A DNA stretch of 64,000 nt from Pyrinomonadaceae bacterium (GTDB lineage: Bacteria > Acidobacteriota > Blastocatellia > Pyrinomonadales > Pyrinomonadaceae). Location of the stretch: the NCBI GenBank assembly GCA_014380365.1, contig JACMJZ010000007.1, positions 1 to 64,000 of the forward strand, given 5' to 3'. Made by a program: the position numbers and the translations under genes. The notes under the pieces are model-generated. The model ran no database searches and was not told where the DNA came from. It saw only the letters and a list, made by a program, of their open reading frames with translations. The first letter of the stretch is position 1; the number at the start of each line of letters is the position of its first letter. Shown in pieces: positions 26,845-36,468 of this stretch.

Positions 26845-28085
26845 TGAGGAATAGAGTCGTCATCACTGGAGCGGGTGTTGTTTCTTCGCTGGGCGATTCC
26901 TCCGTCAGTCTGCAGTCCTCCCTATGTTCCGGTCGCAGCGCAATCAGACCTGTTGAGCTTTTCAGCACGGCAGGTCTTGGCTGTCCCCTCGGCGGGGAAA
27001 TTTCATTATTCGACGCAGAGAAGTACCTGGGCCGGAGAAACCTGCGCCCCCTGGATCGCACATCAAGGCTCGTAAGTTCGGCGGCGCAACTGGCTTTCGA
27101 AGACAGTGGATGGTCTGAGGTGATGAGGAGTAACGAAGAAGTGGGTTTGGTGCTGGGGACGATGTTCTGCAGCGTGCACACAATCTCGGAATTTGACCGG
27201 CGCGCAGTCGAAGCTGGCCCGGCCTATGCGAGTCCAATGGACTTTTCTAACACCGTAATCAACGCCGCCGCTGGGCAAACGGCAATAGTCCACAATTTGC
27301 GCGGCATCAACTCGACTATTTCCACCGGTACAACATCGGGTCTCCAGGCGATCGCATATGCAACTGACGTTATTCGCAGTGGCCGGGCGAAGGCGGTCCT
27401 CGCGGGTGGCGCAGACGAAATGTGTTTTGAGTCGTTCTTCGGTTTCGATCGGGCCGGACTATTGTGTCGGTCAGATCACCGCGCAGGCGATTTTCCAATT
27501 CCGTTCGACAAGAGACGCAATGGCTTCGCCCTCGGTGAAGGGGCTGCATTGCTAATGCTGGAAGAGGCGTCGTTTGCTCACGAGCGGGGTGCTCGTTTGC
27601 TTGCCGAGATCGCCGGCCATGGCTGCAGTTATGACTGTTTGCAGGGGGATGATGACGGAGCTGCCGTTGCGGCAATTGCCCTGTCAATTCAACGGGCGCT
27701 CAACGACTCGTTCACCTTGCCTCATGAGATCGATTGTCTCAGCGCCTCGGCCAACGGGAGCCGGCTGGGCGACCGTCACGAGGCGCATGGCGTCTTCACC
27801 GGTCTTAATGGTCAGACTCACAAACTTCCGATAACAGCCATCAAGTCGATGCTGGGTGAAACACTTGGCGCTTCGGGGCCTCTCCAGGTTGCGGCGATGT
27901 TGGAAACGATGCGCGATGGAGTGCTTCCCGGTATCCAGTGTTTGCAGGAAGTTGACGATGACTTTGCGCTCGACTTGGCCGGTCCGGATAACAAAGAGAT
28001 TGATGTGCAAGCTGGCTTGATCAACTCAGTCGGCATTGACGGCCATTGCTGTTCGCTGGTGCTGGCCCGGTGCGATGTGAATTGA
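26844..28085 (+). CDS. Ketosynthase-like chain-length-factor homologue (KS-beta)
   Basis: 413 aa, full-length thiolase fold (VVITGAGVVSSLGD at the start). All three catalytic residues are replaced: the nucleophile Cys by Thr163 (STGTTSG), the first His by Ser (SASANGS for SAHGTGT) and the second His by Glu (GETLGA for GHTMGA). Chain-length factors of type II PKSs also lack the Cys and form a heterodimer with the active KS, setting chain length. The stop/start overlap with the KS-alpha gene supports a 1:1 complex. The typical CLF Gln is not present, so it is a divergent member. Confidence 0.85.
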   Translation: MRNRVVITGAGVVSSLGDSSVSLQSSLCSGRSAIRPVELFSTAGLGCPLGGEISLFDAEKYLGRRNLRPLDRTSRLVSSAAQLAFEDSGWSEVMRSNEEVGLVLGTMFCSVHTISEFDRRAVEAGPAYASPMDFSNTVINAAAGQTAIVHNLRGINSTISTGTTSGLQAIAYATDVIRSGRAKAVLAGGADEMCFESFFGFDRAGLLCRSDHRAGDFPIPFDKRRNGFALGEGAALLMLEEASFAHERGARLLAEIAGHGCSYDCLQGDDDGAAVAAIALSIQRALNDSFTLPHEIDCLSASANGSRLGDRHEAHGVFTGLNGQTHKLPITAIKSMLGETLGASGPLQVAAMLETMRDGVLPGIQCLQEVDDDFALDLAGPDNKEIDVQAGLINSVGIDGHCCSLVLARCDVN

Positions 28086-28151
28086 GCTTTGGGAACTCGA
28101 GCGTTTCCCATTGCATTTGACCGAGCTTGTATCAACGAGGACGGTGTGAAT

Positions 28152-28262
28152 ATGAACCAGAGTCAGCTCAATTCCGGACAGGCAATCCGGCGAAAGCTGC
28201 CCGGCATTGTTTTTCTTGCTGTAGTTCTTCTTGGTCTCGGCGGTTTTTCAGCCTGGGCATAA
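28152..28262 (+). CDS. 36-residue single-span membrane peptide
   Basis: A short polar start (MNQSQLNSGQ), a basic patch (IRRK), then one hydrophobic helix of about 17 residues ending in SAWA. GAGG lies 11 nt before the ATG. It sits in the 240-bp gap between the KS-beta and HMG-CoA reductase genes, in operon orientation. Either it is a small membrane anchor for the pathway or an exported peptide. Its family is unknown, and it could be non-coding chance. Confidence 0.5.
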   Translation: MNQSQLNSGQAIRRKLPGIVFLAVVLLGLGGFSAWA

Positions 28263-28328
28263 GGATTAGTCGTTAGCTCTACTCGCGTTTGTGCAGCTTG
28301 GTGACTATCAATACGGAGGACCTGTTCG

Positions 28329-29564
28329 ATGGTCGGCTTGACCTTATTGGAACCAGACATTAGCCAGGGACCGCTGGAACTGGTGCCAAGGATGAAATCG
28401 CAGGGTTATGCCCGCGCCTGCGTTGAGCAACGACGCAGATGGCTGGAACAAAAAACCGGCTGCCGGCTAGTGCACGTCGGAGCACATTCAATAGCCGGCG
28501 ATGAGATGCGGGGCAACATCGAAAACCCGCTTGGTGCAGTCCAGGTGCCGCTGGGTGTCGCTGGTCCACTGCGGATCAACGGGATTAATGCGCAGGGCGT
28601 TTTTTACGTTCCTCTGGCAACGACTGAGGGAGCGCTAGTTCGCTCATACGAGCGCGGCATGGTCGCCTTAACCCGAGCGGGTGGCGTAACGACTCGTATT
28701 TACCTGGATGAGAATCGCGTTTCACCGGTCTTTCTATTTGACAGCGTCGGCGAGGCGTACGACTTCGCCCAAAGCTTACCCGGGAAACTCGAGAGCATCC
28801 GCGCCGAGGCGGAATCCACTACGCGTCACGGCAAGCTCCTCCGGCTCGAATGCCACGCGATAGGACGAGAGGTGATAGTAAATTTCTGTTACTTCACCGG
28901 TGATGCGCAGGGTATGAACATGATCGTGAAGGCCACGGAGCAGGTGTGCAAATGGGTTATGGACCATACCGAAGCGCGCCGCTTCTACGTCTTTAGCGGA
29001 TTCAGTTCGGAAAAGCGGGCCAGCGGATCATTGCTGGCAGGTGGCAAAGGGAAGACAGTCACAGCCGGGGCGCTGCTGCCGAAAGAGACGGTGAAGTCAT
29101 ATCTGCATGTCACTCCGGCGGAGTTGGCCGAGATGTGGCGGCACACCATGCTGGGCCACCTGCAAGCAAATGCTATTGGCTACAACGGACATATCGCTAA
29201 CGGCCTGGCTGCCATCTTCATCGCCTGCGGCCAGGACGTCGCCAATGTCGTGAATTCTGCGGTCGGCATAACTAATTTCGAAGTGGACGGCGATGGAAAT
29301 CTCTACGCGAGCGTCACGCTGCCATCGCTGACAGTCGCGACGGTGGGTGGTGGTACAGGCCTGGGCACCAGCCGCGAGTGCCTTGAAGTCCTAGGCTGCG
29401 TCGGCAGTGGCCAAGCAACAAAATTTGCGGAGATTATTGCCGCCACGCTGCTCGCTGGTGAGCTTTCCATGGGCGCTGCCCTTGCGAGCGGCGAATTTGT
29501 CGCGGCCCATGAGACCTATGGCCGGAATCGGCCAATCGGAATGTACGTAGACGGTAGTCGGTAG
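28329..29564 (+). CDS. Hydroxymethylglutaryl-CoA reductase
   Basis: 411 aa. Conserved blocks: ENPLGAVQVPLGVAGPL (substrate binding), ATTEGALV with the catalytic Glu, the Lys block GGKGKTVTAG, GDAQGMNM with the catalytic Asp, NADPH-binding GGGTGLGT and the catalytic His in FVAAHETYGR. It reduces HMG-CoA to mevalonate. The motif forms (GDAQGMNM) fit the class I side. No other mevalonate-pathway gene is visible here, so mevalonate or an HMG-like branched intermediate may be the local building block, joined with the KS/ACP products or with isoprenoid chemistry. Confidence 0.9.
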   Translation: MVGLTLLEPDISQGPLELVPRMKSQGYARACVEQRRRWLEQKTGCRLVHVGAHSIAGDEMRGNIENPLGAVQVPLGVAGPLRINGINAQGVFYVPLATTEGALVRSYERGMVALTRAGGVTTRIYLDENRVSPVFLFDSVGEAYDFAQSLPGKLESIRAEAESTTRHGKLLRLECHAIGREVIVNFCYFTGDAQGMNMIVKATEQVCKWVMDHTEARRFYVFSGFSSEKRASGSLLAGGKGKTVTAGALLPKETVKSYLHVTPAELAEMWRHTMLGHLQANAIGYNGHIANGLAAIFIACGQDVANVVNSAVGITNFEVDGDGNLYASVTLPSLTVATVGGGTGLGTSRECLEVLGCVGSGQATKFAEIIAATLLAGELSMGAALASGEFVAAHETYGRNRPIGMYVDGSR

Positions 29565-29602
29565 TGTAAGGAGTAACTGAACCTCCGAACTCGGGATCTC
29601 TT

Positions 29603-31174
29603 ATGAAACGGCTTTTTACGGGACTAAGAGGCAAGCAGCCTGATCGGTCTTACGATGCTGTAATCATCGGTGCCGGCATCGGCGGGCTTATCTGCGCAAA
29701 CCTATTAGCACGTGAAGGATTGCGCGTCCTGATCGTCGAGCAGCATTACATGGTCGGCGGTTATTGCAGCACCTTTAGACGCAAAGGCTTTACGTTCGAC
29801 GCCGCAACTCATTTCTACCCGTTGCTAGGCAACCCGGCAACTATTACAGGAAAGCTATTGCTCGACCTGAACGTTACCAATGGTTGGGTGAAGATGGATC
29901 CAGTCGATCATTTCCATTTCCCCGACGGCTCCAGTTTCTCTGTCCCCGCTGACTTCGATCTCTACCTCGGCAAACTCAAGAAGGAATTTCCCGAAGAGGC
30001 CGAAGCACTAGATCGATTCTTCATACTTGTGCGCGAGGTGTACATGTCCGGGCTGCTTACGTATTTCCGGTGGCGCGAAACGGACAGGCTCGGTTCGTAC
30101 CGTGACATGACGGTGCGCCAGATCCTGGATCAGTGTTTTCGGAATCGAAAACTAAAACTTCTGCTGGCCGCTGACTGCGGCCACTGGGGCTCGCCACCGT
30201 CTCGGACTTCCTTTGTCTTCGATTCCATGCTCCGGCTTTCTTACTTCCTGGGCAATTACTATCCCCGCGGCGGCTCGCAAGCTTTTGCCGATGAATTGGC
30301 GCTGCGCTTTGAAGAACTGGGCGGCCACATTCTCATGAGTTCAAGCGTTAACCGGATAGTTGCCAGGAATAAAACTGCCTGCGGGGTCGAAGTATCGGCT
30401 GGCGGTCCACAAGGGCGCCAGCTTCAGCGCGTCAACGCTGAGTTCGTCGTCTCGAATGCCGACTTGCTACTGACCCTCGAGCGATTAATCGGGCCAGGTC
30501 AGGTCAACCCTGATCGAATCGCTTCCATTCGCAAGCTCCGACCCACGCACCCCTGCTTCCTGGTCCATATCGGTTTGAAAGACATGCCGACGCAGGAGTT
30601 GCGCGCCGCTCATGGCTATCACTGGGACTCGTGGGATTCAGATTTAGTTGCGACCAACTCCTTCAAGATCTTTGTGCCCACGTTGTACGAGCGGGCGATG
30701 GCCCCACCCGGTGGTCACATCGTTATCGTTCAGAAGCTGACCGACATTGACTACGATGCTATCGAAGACTGGGACACGCATAAGGCCAAGGTAGAAGCCT
30801 ACATCATGCGTAATCTCGAGCGCGTAATGCCTGGTTTCTCCGAGAAAGTGGTAGTCAAGTTGAGCGCTTCGGCGCTGACTTCGAAACGTTACACGCTGAA
30901 TCACCAGGGCGCGATGCTTGGCTGGGAAATGTCGCCGGACCAACTGGGCGAGCACCGTCCGGCGCTGAACGGTGTCTTGAAGAATTTGTATTTCGTGGGT
31001 CACTGGACGCAGCCCGGCGGCGGCATCACACCGGTGATCGTCTCGGCTATGCAGGTCGCCAAAGAGATTACCGGCGGCACCGAGCAGTCACACTTCGCAC
31101 CCGCTGGCTTTGGACTGAATCAAGTTGTCCCGCGGTTCGAACAGAAGAGGTGGGGCCTCGCGGAAACTACGTGA
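29603..31174 (+). CDS. CrtI-like FAD desaturase/isomerase
   Basis: 523 aa flavoprotein. The N-terminal Rossmann motif is DAVIIGAGIGGLICANLLA (residues about 18-36), followed by VEQHYMVGGYCSTF. The C-terminal FAD block ends in YFVGHWTQPGGGITPVI (about 465-480), as in phytoene desaturases and carotene isomerases (CrtISO). These act on long polyenes or isoprenoids at membranes. A carotenoid-cleaving enzyme is encoded at 58348, which fits an isoprenoid substrate. It follows HMG-CoA reductase by 39 bp. Substrate and reaction direction are not readable. Confidence 0.85.
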   Translation: MKRLFTGLRGKQPDRSYDAVIIGAGIGGLICANLLAREGLRVLIVEQHYMVGGYCSTFRRKGFTFDAATHFYPLLGNPATITGKLLLDLNVTNGWVKMDPVDHFHFPDGSSFSVPADFDLYLGKLKKEFPEEAEALDRFFILVREVYMSGLLTYFRWRETDRLGSYRDMTVRQILDQCFRNRKLKLLLAADCGHWGSPPSRTSFVFDSMLRLSYFLGNYYPRGGSQAFADELALRFEELGGHILMSSSVNRIVARNKTACGVEVSAGGPQGRQLQRVNAEFVVSNADLLLTLERLIGPGQVNPDRIASIRKLRPTHPCFLVHIGLKDMPTQELRAAHGYHWDSWDSDLVATNSFKIFVPTLYERAMAPPGGHIVIVQKLTDIDYDAIEDWDTHKAKVEAYIMRNLERVMPGFSEKVVVKLSASALTSKRYTLNHQGAMLGWEMSPDQLGEHRPALNGVLKNLYFVGHWTQPGGGITPVIVSAMQVAKEITGGTEQSHFAPAGFGLNQVVPRFEQKRWGLAETT

Positions 31175-31233
31175 GGCGCTGCAACATCGCGAGTCCCAAA
31201 ATTGCCTGGGGCCATTCCAACTGAGGAAGGGAA

Positions 31234-33669
31234 ATGTCGAAAGGGAGATTTCTCAAGACGCTAGCGAAGATATTCATCGCTGCCGGGCTAATCGTCGGCG
31301 TTGCCGTCGGCGCTGCGCTCTACTTCATGGCGCGGCGGGACAAGGAGCACGCGAAGTTCTTCAACACCGGGAAGGCGGTCAACGTCTTTCTGGGGAACTA
31401 CAGTCGCACGGTCCGCGAGAGCTTCGAGAAGAAAGACCTGGCGGCAGTAATGAGTCTGTATTCGGATCGCTTCTGGTCGCCGGGGCGCGGCGGCTGGGAG
31501 GTGGCGCCCGCGGTCGAAGAGGGCGACGTGTCGGTTTCCAGGGTTGTAATCAAAGGACAGCAAGACTTTGACAAGCAAGCTGTTCGCGACGAGGTCGCGC
31601 GTTACCTCGCCAGCATTGGCTCGATCAAGAACATCTGGACGAAGATCGACATGATTGAGGACGTCGAGCTTGAGCGGCGCGTGGTGCTCCGCGTCAAGTT
31701 CATTCTCGACGGCACAGATCCTCAAGGCGCGGTCTTTCAGGATCGGTATTTCTACCGCTGGGAGCTCGTCAACGAGGGTACCGCTAAAGCCTTCGACTGG
31801 AAGATCGTCAAAGACGCGTTAGTCGAGAAAGACGGCTTGATCGAGGGTTTGAGAGTGGCCGGCGACGGCCGCGGCTTCAGGGAGGTTGACCTGGCCGCCG
31901 CGGGCATTGACTTCAAGCACGCGCGCGACCCGAAACTCAACGCCGAGAAGTACTCGGCGAAGATGAAGTTCGACATCATCGAGCACGGGTCAGGGGGAGC
32001 AAGCGCGGTTGACTACGACGGCGACGACCGGCAGGACATCTTCTTCCCCGACGGTCTGCGCTCGCGCCTCTACCGAAACGTGAGCGACGATTCAGGCGCA
32101 GTCAAATTCGCCGATGTGACGACTGAAGCCAGTCTCGACGGAGTTGACCAGGCGAATGCCGGGTTGTTTGCCGACGTGGATAACGACGGCGACGCCGACC
32201 TGTTCGTAACGCGTTACCTGGCTCCAAACAAGTTCTTCCGTAACGACGGCGGCAGGTTTACTGATCAGTCGCAGGAGATAGGCCTCGACCTCAACTCGAC
32301 GAGCGTGACAGCCTGCTTCCTCGATTATGACCGCGACGGCTTTGTTGATCTCTACGTCGGTCTCTACGGCGACGCTTTCAAAGATGTTCCCCGCCTGCCC
32401 TTCTTCGCGCAGAACGCACAGCCGAACCGTCTCTACCACAACGAGGGCGGACGCAGCTTCCGCGACGTGACCGAGTCGAGCGGTACGGGCGATACGGGCT
32501 GGGCGCTGGCGGTCGCTTCCGCCGACTACGATCACGACGGCGACCCTGACCTTGCAGTTGCGAACGATTTCGGGCGCAAGTGTCTCCTGCGAAACAACGG
32601 CGACGGCACCTTCACCGACGTGGCGAAGGAGGCCGGAGTGCTCGACTTCAGCGGCGGCATGGGTCTGGCATTTGGCGACTTCAACGACGATGGGCTGATT
32701 GACCTTTACACCTCGAACATCAACTCAAACCAGCGTTGGTTTGGCGAGGACATGACCGTTAGCCAGTACGCACGCAACGTCGCGCGCACCAGGTGGCTAA
32801 TCCTGGACCTGCCCGAATACAAGAAGTTCTACGACCTGGTCGGCTCGGACTGGCCCAAGATCGGAACGACCATCGGCGAAGGAAACTCGCTCTTTGAAAA
32901 CAACGGCGATGGTACGTTTCGCGAGTTGAAGGAGAGTCACACGGCTCGCGCGGGTTGGGGCTGGAGTGTCTCGTTCTTCGACGCTGACAACGACACGGAC
33001 CTCGACATCTATGCCGCGAACGGCTGGATCACGAACAAGAACAAAGACGACCTTTGACTCCCGTTTACCTCGGGCGCGGTCGCGCACATTGACAAATACA
33101 AGCAGGGCTTCTTCTTCAGCCACGAATTTGTGGGAGAGAACTCCTGGAACGGTTACGAGCACAAGTGTCTGTTCGCCAACGTAGGCAAGGGGCAGTTCAT
33201 AGACGTAGCCCGGCCCACGGGATCAGACAGCGTTAAGGACGGACGCGGCGTAGCCGTCGCCGACTTCAACCGCGATGGGCGGCTCGATCTGGTCATGAAC
33301 AACAACAACGAAACGCCAGTGCTCTACCTCAACAACCTGAGGAAGTCGGGCAACGCGCTCGAGTTGAAACTTGTGGGCACCCAAAGCAACCACGACGCCA
33401 TCGGCGCTTACGTGCGGTTGACTGCGGGCGGGAAGACCATGACCCGCCAGGTTGAGGCGGGCTCCGGTTACGCTTCACAGATGATGCTGCCGGTCCACTT
33501 CGGCCTCGGAAAAGCCGAGCAGGTTGACACGATTGAAATTCGCTGGCCGAGCGGCCGGGTACAACTCATCGACGGTCAGAAGCTAGCACCCAGTGTGAAA
33601 GGCAGCCGCCAACTGCGAGTAAAGGAAGGCTCCGACTTGTTGACACAGCTCGTGCTTGAAACGCGTTAG
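31234..33669 (+). CDS. CRTAC1-family selenoprotein (FG-GAP + ASPIC/UnbV), UGA at residue 608
   Basis: 811 aa if the TGA at 33055-33057 is read as selenocysteine. Layout: signal anchor (about 7-30), an NTF2/SnoaL-like domain (about 45-215), seven FG-GAP calcium-binding repeats (VDYDGDDRQD, ADVDNDGDAD, LDYDRDGFVD, ADYDHDGDPD, GDFNDDGLID, FDADNDTDLD and, after the UGA, ADFNRDGRLD), then ASPIC/UnbV (about 700-780, with GSGYAS and WPSG). The frame stays open after the UGA and the end domain is complete. A hairpin with loop GGUC begins 16 nt after the UGA. Extracytoplasmic, role unknown; UnbV-like proteins occur in enediyne clusters. Without read-through the product stops at residue 607. Confidence 0.75.
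33055..33085 (+). promoter_or_regulatory. UGA-selenocysteine codon with bacterial SECIS-like hairpin
   Basis: TGA at 33055-33057, then stem GCGC (33074-33077), loop GGTC (33078-33081) and stem GCGC (33082-33085). The loop starts 20 nt after the UGA. The E. coli fdhF SECIS has the same GGUC loop, 18 nt after its UGA. The paralogue at 35583 has the same layout. Confidence 0.7.
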
Positions 33670-33707
33670 CGCTGTGGTGCATGGTCAGGGGAGGGGAGAC
33701 GAAAGGT

Positions 33708-36320
33708 ATGTCGAAGAGACAGAAACGAGTGATTCTCTACAGCTCGCCGCTGGTCGTACTGTTACTGATTATCGGGTTCGGCAAGCTGAAGCTGGATCAA
33801 ATCGAGAGCAACGCTCAGCAGCTGGCGCAGATGGGCCAGGCGGCGCAGAAGACGCTCGGTGAGTTTCGGACAGGTGTTGAGAAGTTTGACGTCGAAAAAG
33901 TCCTCTCGTGTTACGACGACCAGTACGCGAGTGACCGCGAGGGCTTCTCTGAGGAGCAACTTCAGTCTGAGCGCGATGGCGTGCGCGTTTACCGGTGGCA
34001 GCCGACCAGGGAGAAACCCACTTCCAAGCCTGACATCGCGGCTGAGATCGGGCGCTACCTAAAGACCATGAGCACAGTCGAAGAGGCGAAGCTCAAGCTC
34101 GACTCAGTCGAGCGGATTGACGGCGCTGAGCACGCCGTGATCCGCTCCTTCCTGTGGCTGCGAGGGACGCGCGACGCGAACGGTGTGGCTACCCGCAACG
34201 ACCGGGCGCGCGGAGAAGGGAAGGAAGCCTTCGAAACACAGGTGCTGTTTCGCATGTGGCTACGAGCCGACGGCAACGCGTGGAAGATTCGCAGGCAGGA
34301 GATGATCCGCGGCACGACTGTGACGGGTGACCGCCGGGGGTTCACAGACCTCTGGGGGCGATCAAACTTTTACGCCTCGGAAGCTGACGGCGCCGCTTCC
34401 AGCGCCGGGATTGATTTCGCTTCACGGTTTAATCCGAATTTCCTGACGTCTGCGTGGAAACCTAAGACGTTCGAGATCATCAAGTATGGCCCGGCGGGCG
34501 TCTCGGCGATGGACTACGACGACGACGGTTGGTATGACGTCTTCTTCGCCGACGGGGAGCGCCCACGCCTCTACCGCAACCGTGGCGACGGAACCTTCAC
34601 GGATGCAACCCTCGACGTGGGGTTGCCGGAGACCATGCCGGGCGTCAACGTCGGCATCTTCGCCGATTTCGACAATGATGGTTACAAAGATGCCTTCTTC
34701 GGCTGCTTCACCGATAGCAGTCGACTGTTCAGGAACGTCGCCGCGAGCCCAGAACAGGCAGCACGCCGCAAGTTCGTCGAAGTTACAGACACATCGGGGA
34801 TAGTAAAGAAGGGCGACGGCGATTTCGTCGTAGTCGCGTCCGCGGCGGACTACGACAACGACGGAGACCTCGACCTTTACACCGGACGTTACCTGGACCC
34901 ACGCCGGCACTTACCCACTACGCTTTTCTACACACGCAATGGCGAAGGCAACAGCTTGCTGCGTAACGACGGGAACTTCCACTTCACGGACGTGACCCGT
35001 GAAGCGGGCATTGACGAAACGGGCCTAACGCTGGGCGTCGCATGGGGCGACTACGATAGCGACAACGACCTGGACATGTACGTCGCCAACGACTTCGGGC
35101 GCGATTCGCTTTTGAGAAATAATGGCAACGGCACTTTCTCCGACGTGTCGAAGGAGTCGAACGCCTTCGACCCTGGCTATGGGATGAGTTCGACCTGGGG
35201 CGACATCGACAACGATGGTGACTTGGACATCTACGTCTCCGACGTTCACTCGGGTCAGCGCTGGTATGGCCAGGCCGCGACGCTTTACAAATACCTCCTG
35301 ACAAGTGTTCGCCAGGGAACCATCTTCGAGGACCTTCCTGTCTACAAGGAAATTTACGATCACGTCGGCGCGGACTGGAGCACGTACGGCGACAAAACGG
35401 TGAAAGGTAACGCGCTTTATCTTAACGACGGCAACGGGAAATTCACCGATGTGTCGGAAGCGACCAACACCAACCCGTACGGTTGGTACTGGTCTTCGAC
35501 AATGTTCGACTACGACAACGATGGTCGGCAGGACATCTATGCGGCCAATGGATGGATCACGTCCAAAAGCACGCAGGATCTTTGACTGCCCTACATCTTG
35601 AGCGCGGTCGCGCACATTAAAGACTACAAAACGGGAAAATTTTATCGTGACGAATTTCGCGGCGACATCTCCTGGAACGGCTACGAGCACAACAACCTGC
35701 TGCGGAACGAGGGTCCGGCTGCTGATGGCACGTTGCAATTCACCGACGTTGCGATGGCTACGGGCTCAGATGAAATACGCGATTCGCGTGGCCTGGCGAC
35801 CGCCGACTTTGATAACGACGGCGACCTCGACATTGTCCTCAACAACAACCCCGGCGATTCAGGTCGCGCCGAGCAGGCGCGCGCGACGCTGCTCCGAAAC
35901 AACGTGGGTGAGCGTCGCAACTGGCTTGCGATCGAGTTGACTGGGACAAAGAGCAATGTCGACGCGGTTGGCGCACTCGTGACAGTCGACTATGGCGGCG
36001 AAAGGTCAGTGCGCCTGGTCGGTGCGGGCTCGGGTTTCGCCTCGCAGCACAGTTCGAGACTCTATTTCGGCCTCGGCGACAAGACATACGTCGATGGCGT
36101 AACAGTGCGCTGGCCCAACGGAAGCGTCGAGAGATTTGATAAGGATCAGAATCAACCTATTGCAACTCGTCAATTGATTCAGATCACGGAAGGGAGAGGG
36201 ATTCAGGTTCTAAGGCTCCCGGCTAGAAACAAGAAAACCGCGGGATCGAATGTGGTTGCTGAACGAGGTGGTAAGCGTTTCGGAGGTTTTAGAGTCAGAC
36301 CTCGTCGGTCAGTCCTGTAG
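33708..36320 (+). CDS. Second CRTAC1-family selenoprotein, UGA at residue 626
   Basis: 870 aa with read-through of the TGA at 35583-35585. It is a paralogue of the preceding protein: signal anchor (about 7-26), NTF2-like domain, FG-GAP repeats (MDYDDDGWYD, ADFDNDGYKD, ADYDNDGDLD, GDYDSDNDLD, GDIDNDGDLD, FDYDNDGRQD, then ADFDNDGDLD after the UGA) and an ASPIC/UnbV end. The UGA lies after a matching phrase (W-I-T-x6-DL) and the downstream frame is intact. An ATG at 33681 is also open, but the ATG at 33708 has GGGGAG upstream. The C-terminal 40 residues are Arg/Lys-rich and unmatched in the first protein. Probably the two proteins act together. Confidence 0.75.
35583..35613 (+). promoter_or_regulatory. 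UGA-selenocysteine codon with SECIS-like hairpin (second copy)
   Basis: TGA at 35583-35585; stem GCGC (35602-35605), loop GGTC (35606-35609), stem GCGC (35610-35613). The UGA-to-loop distance is 20 nt, the same as in the upstream paralogue. The codons between the two copies differ, but the hairpin is identical. Confidence 0.7.
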
Positions 36321-36468
36321 CGCGCAAGGCATGAGTCAATCAGATGTCATTAGCGATGGTATTTCCAAACGGTAGGCGAGCGCGAATGAAGGAGCCGAGT
36401 TTCTGCGCCGCCCACTTCGGGCAATAAACGGCGGCTGGCAAAGCAGGAACTAAGTACGGAGATTAGAG

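Noticed and set aside
31234-33669. Split of the CRTAC1 gene into two genes or a pseudogene
   Set aside because: The break is a single in-frame UGA with an intact downstream domain and a SECIS-like hairpin, and the paralogue has the same arrangement.
25361-36320. Classical enediyne cluster
   Set aside because: UnbV-like and DUF1702-like proteins are present, but no iterative PKSE enzyme or other core enediyne gene is visible.
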